A DNA stretch of 64,000 bases from Synergistaceae bacterium (GTDB taxonomy: Bacteria > Synergistota > Synergistia > Synergistales > Synergistaceae), in contig JAITOL010000054.1 of NCBI GenBank assembly GCA_031289955.1, positions 1 through 64,000 on the forward strand, given 5' to 3'. Within the stretch, counting starts at the first letter, position 1, and each line of letters opens with the position of its first letter. The translations under genes were made by a program, and so were the position numbers. A model generated the notes under the pieces. That model ran no database searches, had not been told where the DNA came from, and saw nothing but the letters and a program-made list of their open reading frames with translations. Below are positions 10,297-21,491 of the stretch, piece after piece.

Positions 10297-11228
10297 TGGC
10301 CGAGGATGCCATGATAAAAGTGAGGGTTCCGGCCACGAGCGCGAATCTTGGCGCCGGCTTCGACTCTCTCGGTATGGCGTTGTCGCTCTACAACGTAATA
10401 ACCGTCAAACGCGCGCTGCCATGCGGGGAATTTGTGTCGGACGTCACGGGGGAGGGCGCGCGCGAACTGACCGACGTAAAGTCCAACCTCGTGGTAAAAA
10501 GCTACCAGATGGCCTGCGAGGAGTGGGGAATAAAGAACCCGAGCGGATTTGAGATGTACTCGAACAACGTCATACCACTCAACCGAGGGCTCGGCAGCTC
10601 CGCCACGGCGGTCGTCGCCGGAGCGCTCATCGCAAACGCCCTGCACAAAGTGGGAGCGTCGGAGACGGATCTGCTGCGGACAATGACCCGGGTGGAGGGG
10701 CACCCGGACAACGTGGCGCCGTGTTATCTCGGCGGCATGACGGTCGGATGCTGGGATGGCGACGATCTGCGGTATGTGCGCCTTCCGTCGCTTCCGACGG
10801 ATATGTACGTCGTGGTGGCCGTTCCTGACGTCAAGGTGAAGACGGCCGACGCGCGCAAATCGCTTCCTGACGTCGTCAACTTCGACGACGCGGTATTCAA
10901 CCTCGGACGGGCAGCGCTCACCGCGGCCGCCTGGGCGACGGGACAGTGGGATATGCTGTCGTGGGGGATGGACGACAGGCTGCACCAGCAGTATCGGGCC
11001 AAACTCTTCCCCGGCGGGGACGTCATTATGGATCGAGTGAGGAACATACCTGGCTGCATCGGCGTCGCGATAAGCGGATCGGGGCCGAGCGTCATAGCCC
11101 TGTCGAGGGGGAAACCGCGCAAAGTGGCTGAAACGATGTGCCGCACATTTACAGAGCATGGGGTGGACTCGTTGTTCTTCGTGCTGGAGGGCAACGCGGG
11201 AGGCGCGAAAATAGAGGTGGTTTTGTGA
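10296..11228 (+). CDS. thrB: Homoserine kinase
   Basis: VRVPATSANLGAGFDSLGMAL, PLNRGLGSSATAVVAG (GHMP kinase). Confidence 0.96.
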   Translation: MAEDAMIKVRVPATSANLGAGFDSLGMALSLYNVITVKRALPCGEFVSDVTGEGARELTDVKSNLVVKSYQMACEEWGIKNPSGFEMYSNNVIPLNRGLGSSATAVVAGALIANALHKVGASETDLLRTMTRVEGHPDNVAPCYLGGMTVGCWDGDDLRYVRLPSLPTDMYVVVAVPDVKVKTADARKSLPDVVNFDDAVFNLGRAALTAAAWATGQWDMLSWGMDDRLHQQYRAKLFPGGDVIMDRVRNIPGCIGVAISGSGPSVIALSRGKPRKVAETMCRTFTEHGVDSLFFVLEGNAGGAKIEVVL

Positions 11229-12451
11229 GCGAAGCGAAGACGGCGGTCCTCAAGTTCGGCGGAAGCTCAGTGGCTGACGCCGACCGCATGAGAGACGTCG
11301 CCATTATCATAAAGAGTTATATCGAAAAGGGATACAAGGTGGCAACGATAGTCTCCGCCATGGGCAACACGACGAACAATCTTCTGGCGCTGGCCGGAGA
11401 TGTGACCGACGAGCTCTCGGGCAGGGAGATAGATCAGCTCCTGGCGACAGGGGAACAGCAGAGCATCGCGTTGCTCGCGCTGGCCCTGAAAAGAGAGGGA
11501 ATACCGGCCCAATCGTTCACCGCGGCCCAGGCCGGCTTTTACGCGAACGGTTTCCCGACGGAGGGACGAATTTATCGCGTCGACCCGAAAGCGGTGCGCG
11601 CCGCGCTTGGGAACACTCTCGTAGCTGTGGTGGCGGGTTTTCAGGCCATAACGGACGACGGCGATGTGATAACGCTGGGAAGGGGCGGCTCGGACCTGTC
11701 AGCGGTCGCATTGGCGGCCGCCATAGGCGGAGAATGTCATATCCTGAAGGATGTGCCGGGCGTGATGTCGGCCGACCCCCGCGTCGTAAAATCTCCGATA
11801 AAGCTCAGTCATCTCTCGTACCAGGAGTGCATGGAGCTTTCGTCGCTCGGGGCCAAGATGCTCCAGGCGCGCAGCGTTGAGGTGGCGGCGCGGTACGAAG
11901 TGCCGCTTTACGTGGCGTCAAGTTTTACCAAGGGGGAGGGAACCTGGATAGTGAAAAATATTCCGGTAAGCGAGGGACTTATAATAAAGGGCGTCGTCCA
12001 CGACTCCAAAGTGGCAAAAGTGGTCATGATGGGAGTCCCCGACGTGCCCGGCGTGGCCGGCAGGCTCTTCACGAGCTTGGCCGAGCGCGGTATAGGCGCG
12101 GAGATGATAATACAGAACAACATGAAGGGCGGAATGAACGACATCGGATTCCTCGTCCGCAAGGAACTGCTCGACGGCGCCATAGACGTATGCCGCAACT
12201 TCAGCCGCGACGTCGAGGCGCAGGGAGTATCGTTCAACACGGAGATCGCGAGGGTGTCCATAGTCGGCGCGGGCATCGCGAACCATCCGGATATTCCTTC
12301 GCGCATGTTCACGACGCTCGCCAGAGAGGGTATCAACATAGACATGATAGCCTCGACAGCGCTCGCGGTAACATGCGTCGTGGCGCAGGCCAGGGTTGAG
12401 GACGCGGTTCGCGCGCTTCACGAACATTTCATAGAGGAGGAGGCGGTTTAG
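11225..12451 (+). CDS. lysC: Aspartate kinase
   Basis: AVLKFGGSSVADADRM, TLGRGGSDLSAVALA, C-terminal ACT domains; GTG start at 11225 overlaps the thrB stop. Confidence 0.95.
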   Translation: MSEAKTAVLKFGGSSVADADRMRDVAIIIKSYIEKGYKVATIVSAMGNTTNNLLALAGDVTDELSGREIDQLLATGEQQSIALLALALKREGIPAQSFTAAQAGFYANGFPTEGRIYRVDPKAVRAALGNTLVAVVAGFQAITDDGDVITLGRGGSDLSAVALAAAIGGECHILKDVPGVMSADPRVVKSPIKLSHLSYQECMELSSLGAKMLQARSVEVAARYEVPLYVASSFTKGEGTWIVKNIPVSEGLIIKGVVHDSKVAKVVMMGVPDVPGVAGRLFTSLAERGIGAEMIIQNNMKGGMNDIGFLVRKELLDGAIDVCRNFSRDVEAQGVSFNTEIARVSIVGAGIANHPDIPSRMFTTLAREGINIDMIASTALAVTCVVAQARVEDAVRALHEHFIEEEAV

Positions 12452-13441
12452 TTGAAAGCAGCCATACTTGGAGCAACAGGGCTTGTGGGCCGGGAGATGC
12501 TCAGGGTTCTGGAACAGAGGAATTTCCCGATAACGGAGCTCATCCTGCTCGCCTCCGAGAGATCAGCGGGCAAGACGCTGGAATTCCGCGGGGCGAGTCA
12601 CAGGGTGCAAGCGGTGAACGACGATTCTTTCAAGGACGTCGAAGTGGCGCTCTTCTCGGCGGGAGGCAGCGCGTCGAAACGCTGGGCGCCGATAGCGGCG
12701 GCCGCCGGCGCTATCGTTATAGACAACAGCTCCGCCTGGAGGATGGATCCGGCCGTACCTCTCGTCGTTCCGGAGGTAAACCCGGAGGACATCGCGACGA
12801 ACAAGGGCATAATAGCGAACCCGAACTGCTCTACGATACAGGCGGTAGCAGTGCTTTTTCCCCTTCACAAACAATTCGGCCTGAACTACGTCGCGTTCTC
12901 GACATACCAGTCGGTATCGGGAACGGGACGAGAGGCTCTTTTGACGCTCGAATCCGGGAGCCGCTCGATACTCGACGGGCGCGACCCGTCGCCTCAGATG
13001 GTATATCCGCATCCGATAGCTTTCGACCTCCTGCCGCACATAGGCGCGTTCGACAGCGACGGAATGACGGAGGAAGAGTGGAAGATGGTGAGGGAGTCGC
13101 AGAAGATAATGCATCTCCCCGAACTCAAGGTGAGCTGCACGACCGTGCGCGTCCCGATATTCAAAGGACACGGCGAGTCCATAATAGCGAAGTTCGACAG
13201 CCCCGTCACGCCCGAAGGAGCGAGAAACATACTGAAAGAAGCGCCGGGCGTCGTGGTGCAGGACGACCCAGCCAACTCCATATACCCCCGCCCGCGCTAC
13301 TGCGAGGGCAAGGATCCTGTTTTCGTGGGCAGGATACGCCGCGACACGGGGCTCGACAACGCGATAGCGCTTTGGGTGGTCGCCGATAACGTCCGCAAGG
13401 GCGCGGCGCTGAACGCCGTTCAGATAGCGGAACTGCTGTAA
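12452..13441 (+). CDS. asd: Aspartate-semialdehyde dehydrogenase
   Basis: AILGATGLVGREMLRVLEQR, NPNCSTIQ active site; TTG start directly after the lysC stop. Confidence 0.96.
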   Translation: MKAAILGATGLVGREMLRVLEQRNFPITELILLASERSAGKTLEFRGASHRVQAVNDDSFKDVEVALFSAGGSASKRWAPIAAAAGAIVIDNSSAWRMDPAVPLVVPEVNPEDIATNKGIIANPNCSTIQAVAVLFPLHKQFGLNYVAFSTYQSVSGTGREALLTLESGSRSILDGRDPSPQMVYPHPIAFDLLPHIGAFDSDGMTEEEWKMVRESQKIMHLPELKVSCTTVRVPIFKGHGESIIAKFDSPVTPEGARNILKEAPGVVVQDDPANSIYPRPRYCEGKDPVFVGRIRRDTGLDNAIALWVVADNVRKGAALNAVQIAELL

Positions 13442-13458
13442 ACACAATATAAAAACAA

Positions 13459-13495
13459 ACAAAATGCGCGATCCGGGGAAGACCGCGCATTTTGT
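13459..13495 (+). terminator. Intrinsic terminator-like hairpin after asd
   Basis: ACAAAATGCGCG - 13 nt - CGCGCATTTTGT perfect 12-bp inverted repeat. Confidence 0.8.
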
Positions 13496-13644
13496 GCGGG
13501 GTGGTGCTTGTGGGGTGGTACTACTCTTTCCACATGTTCTTCATATGTTACTTAGCATTATCTAGTAAAATTACTTAGTTGTCAATTTTTTCAAATAAAG
13601 ATACCTTAAAGAATTACAGGTAAAAACGCGATATCATTGTTCCA

Positions 13645-13681
13645 AATAAAAAATGCGCTCATTATGAGCGCATTTTTTATT
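13645..13681 (-). terminator. Terminator of the groESL operon (potentially bidirectional)
   Basis: AAAAAATGCGCTCA-TTA-TGAGCGCATTTTTT inverted repeat with A/T tracts on both sides. Confidence 0.88.
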
Positions 13682-13706
13682 AAAAGAAACGAGATTCGTT
13701 ATGTTT

Positions 13707-15353
<1,647 letters not shown>

Positions 15354-15396
15354 TTAAAATCTCCTCCTTGGATAATAAGTGCGAACTGAAATGACG

Positions 15397-15687
15397 CTAC
15401 TTCTCGATTACAGCCAGGACATCGCGCTCGGAAATGACGAGGTACTCCTCGCCGTCGAGCTTGACCTCGGTGCCCGAATACTTGCTGTAGATGATGTGAT
15501 CGTCGGCCTTGAGATCCATCGGCGTCCGCTTGCCATCGTCATTGATCTTGCCGGCGCCCACCGCCACAACTATCCCCTCGATCGGCTTCTCTTTCACTGT
15601 GTCCGGAAGGACGAGACCGCCCTTCGTCTTCTCCTCGTGGGGAGCCGCCTTTACAACGATACGATCACCCAGTGGCTTTAACTTCAT
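15397..15687 (-). CDS. groES: Co-chaperonin GroES
   Basis: MKLKPLGDRIVVKAAPHEEKTKGGLVLPDTVKEKPIEGIVVAVG. Confidence 0.99.
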   Translation of the reverse strand: MKLKPLGDRIVVKAAPHEEKTKGGLVLPDTVKEKPIEGIVVAVGAGKINDDGKRTPMDLKADDHIIYSKYSGTEVKLDGEEYLVISERDVLAVIEK

Positions 15688-15730
15688 TTCTGTGCTGCCT
15701 CCTTAAGAAATAGATAACCTTATTTTTGTG

Positions 15731-15757
15731 TTAGCACTCACTTCGTTCGAGTGCTAA
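15731..15757 (-). promoter_or_regulatory. CIRCE operator (HrcA binding site)
   Basis: TTAGCACTC-acttcgttc-GAGTGCTAA, exact match to the 9-N9-9 CIRCE consensus, upstream of groES. Confidence 0.97.
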
Positions 15758-15904
15758 ATCCACTTGGAAAGTTTAACCAAATTTGACTAGTTTCTCAAGC
15801 GGCGAGAAAGGCAAATAAATAGAAATATTGGAAGATATCTTCATTTATCTCGAATATACTGTTATTTGCTTCATAGTACACTGGATTTTGAGATTTACTT
15901 TCGC

Positions 15905-16150
15905 TTACCCGCGACGGCGGGGGTATAAGAAGGCAGCCGCTCCCAGCATCAGGAAAACAAACGCTGGAACGCACAGGATCGAGGCGCTGTTTGTGTATAC
16001 TGCTCCTGTTTCCGGGTCGAAATATCTGCCGAGTTCGTTGAAATCCCATCGCAAATAAAGCTCATGCCACAGATAAAAAAATACCGCAGAGACGCACTCG
16101 AATAATATCGACGCTGCGGTCATAACTTTTTTTGAAGATAATAAATTCAT
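15905..16150 (-). CDS. Small hypothetical membrane protein (81 aa, about 2 TM)
   Basis: MNLLSSKKVMTAASILFECVSAVFFYLWHELYLRW...SILCVPAFVFLMLGAAAFLYPRRRG; divergent from acrR. Confidence 0.6.
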   Translation of the reverse strand: MNLLSSKKVMTAASILFECVSAVFFYLWHELYLRWDFNELGRYFDPETGAVYTNSASILCVPAFVFLMLGAAAFLYPRRRG

Positions 16151-16236
16151 CGCGTATCGCCTCCCCGACCAGCTCGAACCGCACGAGCGAACGCTTTATG
16201 AAATATCGCGTTCAACACGTCAGCATATTAACATAA

Positions 16237-16266
16237 TTGACATACATACTCGAAGGTATGTATAAT
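16237..16266 (+). promoter_or_regulatory. Promoter of the acrR-efflux operon overlapping an AcrR/TetR-type operator
   Basis: TTGACA (16237-16242) - 18 bp - TATAAT (16261-16266); perfect palindrome ATACATAC-tcgaag-GTATGTAT at 16242-16263 in the spacer and -10. Confidence 0.82.
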
Positions 16267-16305
16267 TTAAAATAGAAATTGCCCATGCGGACGGGAGGCG
16301 AAAAT

Positions 16306-16938
16306 TTGGCGAGAAAAACGAAGGAAGGAGCTCTCGAGACGAGGAAAAAAATTCTCGAGTCGGCGCTCGACGTAATGAGCGAAAAACCGTTTTCAAACGT
16401 TTCAATGAACGACATCGCGATGAGGGTGGGCCTCTCGAAAGGCGCGGTATACTGGCATTTCAAGAACAAGAACGATCTGCTGATGAACCTTCTGAAAGAC
16501 ATCCGCGACGACGAAATGAATTTTTTTTCCGTACCGGGCGTCATTCCGACGGGGTTCGAAGATCTGAGGGGATTTTATAAGGAAAGATTGATCGCCGCCA
16601 TGATGAGCGACAGGATAAAAAAGATAGGCAGGCTGTTGCACCAGGGGCGCGAATGGCCGGAGGAGGTCATCGGAAATATGATGTCTATTTTTCGGGACAT
16701 GACAAAACGCGAACTGGAGATAGCGTCGGAGGCCATTAAAAAATCGCAGGAGAAACTGGAGATAAAGACCGACATGTCCCCGAGCGACATATCCGCCATG
16801 ATATCCGCCGCGTTTCACGGGTTGTTCGTCTACCAGCTCCACGAGATTTACATTATGGATCTCATTGATTTCGGAAAGTGCGCGGATTTTATCTTCGACG
16901 CGTTCGAAAAAAAACTAAAAATAGAGGTTAATGATTAA
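16306..16938 (+). CDS. acrR: TetR/AcrR-family transcriptional regulator of the RND pump
   Basis: ARKTKEGALETRKKILESALDVMSEKPFSNVSMNDIAMRVGLSKGAVYWHFKNKNDLL (TetR HTH); TTG start at 16306 after gggagg. Confidence 0.88.
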   Translation: MARKTKEGALETRKKILESALDVMSEKPFSNVSMNDIAMRVGLSKGAVYWHFKNKNDLLMNLLKDIRDDEMNFFSVPGVIPTGFEDLRGFYKERLIAAMMSDRIKKIGRLLHQGREWPEEVIGNMMSIFRDMTKRELEIASEAIKKSQEKLEIKTDMSPSDISAMISAAFHGLFVYQLHEIYIMDLIDFGKCADFIFDAFEKKLKIEVND

Positions 16939-16952
16939 CAAAACATTGCGAA

Positions 16953-18314
16953 ATGAAAGGGACGGTGTGGAATGCGATGAATTTTCCGGGTTATAAGATG
17001 ATGAAAACGGCCAATAGAGGCAAAGGCAACTCGAACCTGTTGAAATCGCTGGCGGCGGTCGCTCTCATGGGAGCGCTCGCGTTTTTCTCGAACTCCTACT
17101 TCGAGGGCATGGTGCGCCGTACTCTCATTTCGGCCTCGTCCATCAAGCCATCCCCGGCCTCGGCCGCGACTCAGACGCCCGCTCAGACGCCTCCCGCGCC
17201 GTCCGTCGTTGGGCATGTCGTGACGAACGCCGATCTTGCGTTGGGCCGCGAGTACATAGGCAGGGTCGACCCGATCCAGACCGTCATGCTGAGGCCGCGG
17301 ATCCAGGGGCAGATAGAGTCGGCGCACTTTAAGGAAGGTTCCATTGTCAAGGAGGGCGATCTGCTGTTTACGATAGACAGCGCCCAGTATCAGGCTACGG
17401 TGCAGCTCAGACGCGCCGATCTCTCGAAGGCCGAGGCAAGCCTGTCCCGCGCCGTCAAATACAACGACAGGCTCAAGGCCACAGACAAACGCAGCGTTTC
17501 GGCAAGCGACGTGGACATTGCCGCGAGCGACGTTCAGCAGGGCAAGGCCATGGTAGAGCAGGCGCGGGCGGCGCTGCGTCTCGCCCAGATAGATCTCGAC
17601 TTCACGAAGATAAAGGCCCCCATAACGGGACGCATAGGCCGGATAGAGGCTACGAAGGGCAACTACGTCTCGCCCGGCGGCGCTCCCTTGGCCAGCATAG
17701 TGCAGACTGACCCCATACGGGTCTCGTTCGCAATGCCGGACAGGGACTACATGGAACAGGTAGAATCCCTGCGTTCCCAGGGCGGCCCGGTTTACGACAC
17801 GACTCTGACGCTGGCTGACGGGACGAAATACCGCTCAGGCGGCGAGCGGGATTTCGAGGATTCGACGATGGATTCGATGACGGGCACGATAACGATGCAT
17901 CTGCGCTTCGAAAACAGCCTCGGAACCCTCATACCGGGATCGATGGTCAGGGTCGAGACCAAGCCCAAGAAGAGCCGCGTCTCCCCCGTCGTTCCCCAGG
18001 AAGCGATCCTGACCGACTCGTCGGGCGACTATGTCTACGTTATAGACGACGGCGACGTGGCGCACAGGAGGGACGTGGAGCTGGGAACGGAGATCGGGAC
18101 GACCCGTGAGGTCGCTTCGGGGCTTGCCTCCGGAGAACGCGTGGTGCTGCGGGGACAGCAGAATGAGCGCCCCGAGTCGCCGGTGAAACCCACGTTTCTT
18201 TCGACAAACGCGTCGGACAAGAGCCCGGCCGACCTCGCGAGGGAATCCGGCTACGACCTCGAGTCAATCGGCTCGTCCCAGGATGTTTCCGAACAACCGG
18301 AAGGGACAAATTAA
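16953..18314 (+). CDS. RND efflux periplasmic adaptor (AcrA/MexA family)
   Basis: IEGRVDPIQ-type barrel (YIGRVDPIQTVMLRPRIQGQIESAHFKEGSIVKEGDLLFTID), DLDFTKIKAPITGRIGR; precise start uncertain. Confidence 0.92.
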   Translation: MKGTVWNAMNFPGYKMMKTANRGKGNSNLLKSLAAVALMGALAFFSNSYFEGMVRRTLISASSIKPSPASAATQTPAQTPPAPSVVGHVVTNADLALGREYIGRVDPIQTVMLRPRIQGQIESAHFKEGSIVKEGDLLFTIDSAQYQATVQLRRADLSKAEASLSRAVKYNDRLKATDKRSVSASDVDIAASDVQQGKAMVEQARAALRLAQIDLDFTKIKAPITGRIGRIEATKGNYVSPGGAPLASIVQTDPIRVSFAMPDRDYMEQVESLRSQGGPVYDTTLTLADGTKYRSGGERDFEDSTMDSMTGTITMHLRFENSLGTLIPGSMVRVETKPKKSRVSPVVPQEAILTDSSGDYVYVIDDGDVAHRRDVELGTEIGTTREVASGLASGERVVLRGQQNERPESPVKPTFLSTNASDKSPADLARESGYDLESIGSSQDVSEQPEGTN

Positions 18315-18317
18315 ACC

Positions 18318-21300
18318 ATGTTTTCAAAGTTTTTTATAAACAGGCCCCGATTCGCCATGGTCATCGCCTGCGTGCTGATACTCGCGGGCGTCATATCGGG
18401 GTTTTCGCTCCCTGTCAAACAGTATCCCGACGTAGCCCCTCCGACGGTTCAGATTTTCGCGACCTACCCTGGCGCCGACGCGGAAACGGTGGCAAATACG
18501 CTGGCCGCGCCTATGGAAGAGGCCTTGAACGGCGTCGACGACATGATATATATGAACTCGACGTCGAGCAACTCCGGGAACTATAACCTCACAATAACGT
18601 TCCGCACGGGAACCGACGCGGACATGGCGATGATAAACGTGCAAAACAGGGTGCAGCAGGTCACTCCCCTGCTGCCGACCGAAGTTACGCAAAGGGGCAT
18701 CAACGTCTCAAAGAGCTTCTCCGACATGCTCGGTTTCGTGGCGCTCGCCTCCCCCAACGGAACGCGCGACCCGCTGTTTTTGCTGGACTACGCCTACAAC
18801 AACGTCAGCAACTTTTTGAAGCGCGTGCCAGGAATCGGCAACGTACAGGTCTTCGGGGCGAAATACAGCATCAGAATATGGCTCGACCCCGACAGGCTCG
18901 CGGCATTGGGGATCGGCACTTCCGACGTCGCATCCGCCATATCCAACCAGAACAGGCAGGCGTCCATAGGCTCGATAGGAGCGGGGCTCGGAAACACGAA
19001 CTCCGAAAGCCCGATGGTCTACTCGCTTACCACAAAGGGGCGGATGTCGAACGTCCGGGATTTCGAAAACGTCATTCTGCGAACGACCGAACAGGGCGGG
19101 CTCGTCAGGCTCAGGGATGTCGCGAGAATAGAGCTCGGCGCTGAGGAATACTCCATGAGCGCGGAGCTCAACGGGCAGCCGAGCGCCGCTATGCTGCTCA
19201 CCCAGGCGGCGGACGCGAACGCGCTCGAAGTCATGAACGGAGTCCGCGCCGCCATTTCGGAGCTGGAGCGCAATCTTCCGGACGACGTCGAGTTCGTCAT
19301 AGGGTACGACACCACACAATTCGTCCGGGCGACCATACTCGAAATAATCACGACGCTGATGCTGACGTTCATCCTGGTCGTGCTGGTATGTTACGTATTC
19401 CTGCAGAACTGGCGCGTCACATTGGTTCCGGTCGCGGCCATACCAATATCGATAATAGCCACATTCATAGGGCTCGCGGTGCTGGGCTTCAGCATCAACA
19501 TACTGACGCTGTTCGGACTCGTCCTGGTCATAGGAACGGTCGTCGACGACGCGATAATTGTGGTCGAACGGGTTCTGTTCGTCATGGAAAGGGACAACTC
19601 GAACTCGGTGGACGCGACGATACAGGCCATGCGCGACGTGACGGGACCGATGACGGCGACGACGCTGGTCTTCCTCGCTATTTTCGTGCCTGTTGCCTTC
19701 ATGGGAGGCATCACGGGCGAAATATACCGCCAGTTTGCCGTAACGATCTCTTTCTCGGTCGTCTTCTCGCTCATCGTGGCGCTCACGCTGAGTCCGGCCA
19801 TGTGCGCCCACATGCTCTCCGGGGTGAAACCGAAGATGCGGGGGCCGCTCGCCTGGTTCAACAGAGCCGTTTCGTCGGTCACCAGAGGCTACGTCGCGGG
19901 CGCCATGTGGATAGCCAGATCCGCCATCGTCACCCTGATTTTCTTCGGCGTCGTCGCCGGAGCGTCCGCGTGGAGAATGAAGATGACGCCGACGTCATTC
20001 ATACCCGACGAGGATCAGGGCGCGGTGCTCACCATGATCCAGCTTCCGGAGGGAGCTTCGCAGGGCAGAATGAGGGCGGCCATGGAACAGCTGATGCCTC
20101 AGCTCAGAGCCGTCCCGGGCGTTGAAAACGTCATGGCGATAATGGGCTTCAGCTTCATGGGCGACTCGGGTGAAAACGTAGGCATGGCGGTGCTGGCCCT
20201 CAAGAATTGGCGATTCCGCGAAGCGCCGGAGGAGCATCAGAAAGCCATCGAGAACCGTGTGCGCATGATAGCGGCCGGGATTCCGGAAGCCCGGATAAAC
20301 GTCGTATCCCCTCCCGCCATTCCGGGGCTGGGCCTCTCGGGCGTCGAGATGCGCCTGCAGTCGAGGATCGACAGCGACCCGACGAGGCTCGCCGCCGTGA
20401 TGAACGAATTCATATACAAGCTATTTCAGGCGCCGGAGTTTATGCTCGCCTTCAGCACGTACACGGCGAGCACGCCCCACCTCTTTGTCGATATCGACAG
20501 GGAAAAGGCCGAGATGATGGGGATTCCGGTATCCACTATATTCTCGACGCTCCAGACGTATTTCGGAACGTCGTACATCAACGACATCAACATCGGCTCG
20601 CAGGTAAACAAGGTCATGCTCCAGAGCGACTGGATGTACCGGAACAGAATGGACAGCACGCTCAACATCAACGTCAAGAGCTCTACAGGCGCCCGCGTGC
20701 CCCTTCAGACGTTCGCGACGATCCGGCGCACGCTGGCGCCCCGCTCCGTCAGCCGGTTCAACCTGTTCCCGGCGGCTCAGATAACTGCGCTGATGAACCC
20801 GGGATTCTCCACCGGGCAGGGCATAGCGGCCATAGAGCGGATGAGCTCCGAGCTTCCGGACGGCTACGTTATCGAGTGGTCCGGAAGCTCTTACCAGGAA
20901 CGTCAGGCCACCGGGCAGACGGTAATGATCATTATAATCGCGCTCGCGTTCGGATACCTCTTCCTCGTCGCCCAGTACGAGAGCTGGACGGTTCCGATGG
21001 GAGTCATCCTGTCTCTGCCGGTCGCTCTGCTCGGCGCTCTGCTCGGCATACTGGTGAAAGGACTGTCGCTCAGCATCTACGCGCAGCTCGGAATCCTGCT
21101 GCTCGTGGGGCTGGCGGCTAAAAACGCCATACTCATCATAGAATTCGCGCAGGAACAGCACGAGGTACACGGCCTTTCGATACTCGACGCCGCCGCTGAA
21201 GCGGGGAGGGAACGCTTCCGCTCCGTCATGATGACGGCCCTCACCTGCGTCATCGGAGTCTCGCCGATGCTTTTCGCGACGGGCGCTGGCGCGGGAAGCA

Positions 21301-21491
21301 GGATACACGTCGGGACGACGATGTTCTTCGGGATGAGCATGGCCACGGCCTTCGGCATATTCCTCATACCGGGGCTCTATGTCGTGCTCCAGACAAACCG
21401 GGAGAGGATTAAACGGCTACTCGGCTACATATTCTCCTCGAAGAAAAAGGAGGCTGACCCTGTTGAACAGGCCGACCAAAAAGATTTTTAA
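18318..21491 (+). CDS. RND multidrug efflux permease (HAE1, AcrB/MexB family)
   Basis: 1057 aa; FFINRPRFAMVIACVLILAGVISGFSLPVKQYPDVAPPTVQ, GTVVDDAIIVVERV. Confidence 0.96.
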   Translation: MFSKFFINRPRFAMVIACVLILAGVISGFSLPVKQYPDVAPPTVQIFATYPGADAETVANTLAAPMEEALNGVDDMIYMNSTSSNSGNYNLTITFRTGTDADMAMINVQNRVQQVTPLLPTEVTQRGINVSKSFSDMLGFVALASPNGTRDPLFLLDYAYNNVSNFLKRVPGIGNVQVFGAKYSIRIWLDPDRLAALGIGTSDVASAISNQNRQASIGSIGAGLGNTNSESPMVYSLTTKGRMSNVRDFENVILRTTEQGGLVRLRDVARIELGAEEYSMSAELNGQPSAAMLLTQAADANALEVMNGVRAAISELERNLPDDVEFVIGYDTTQFVRATILEIITTLMLTFILVVLVCYVFLQNWRVTLVPVAAIPISIIATFIGLAVLGFSINILTLFGLVLVIGTVVDDAIIVVERVLFVMERDNSNSVDATIQAMRDVTGPMTATTLVFLAIFVPVAFMGGITGEIYRQFAVTISFSVVFSLIVALTLSPAMCAHMLSGVKPKMRGPLAWFNRAVSSVTRGYVAGAMWIARSAIVTLIFFGVVAGASAWRMKMTPTSFIPDEDQGAVLTMIQLPEGASQGRMRAAMEQLMPQLRAVPGVENVMAIMGFSFMGDSGENVGMAVLALKNWRFREAPEEHQKAIENRVRMIAAGIPEARINVVSPPAIPGLGLSGVEMRLQSRIDSDPTRLAAVMNEFIYKLFQAPEFMLAFSTYTASTPHLFVDIDREKAEMMGIPVSTIFSTLQTYFGTSYINDINIGSQVNKVMLQSDWMYRNRMDSTLNINVKSSTGARVPLQTFATIRRTLAPRSVSRFNLFPAAQITALMNPGFSTGQGIAAIERMSSELPDGYVIEWSGSSYQERQATGQTVMIIIIALAFGYLFLVAQYESWTVPMGVILSLPVALLGALLGILVKGLSLSIYAQLGILLLVGLAAKNAILIIEFAQEQHEVHGLSILDAAAEAGRERFRSVMMTALTCVIGVSPMLFATGAGAGSRIHVGTTMFFGMSMATAFGIFLIPGLYVVLQTNRERIKRLLGYIFSSKKKEADPVEQADQKDF

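Noticed and set aside
9840-11159. 439-aa minus-strand ORF antisense to thrC/thrB
   Set aside because: Arg/His-rich shadow translation of confidently assigned genes.
15833-15844. gaagatatcttc 12-bp palindrome
   Set aside because: Isolated short palindrome not placed relative to any promoter element.
18708-19811. 367-aa minus-strand ORF antisense to the RND permease
   Set aside because: Low-complexity R/E/D/Y composition typical of a shadow frame; no start context.
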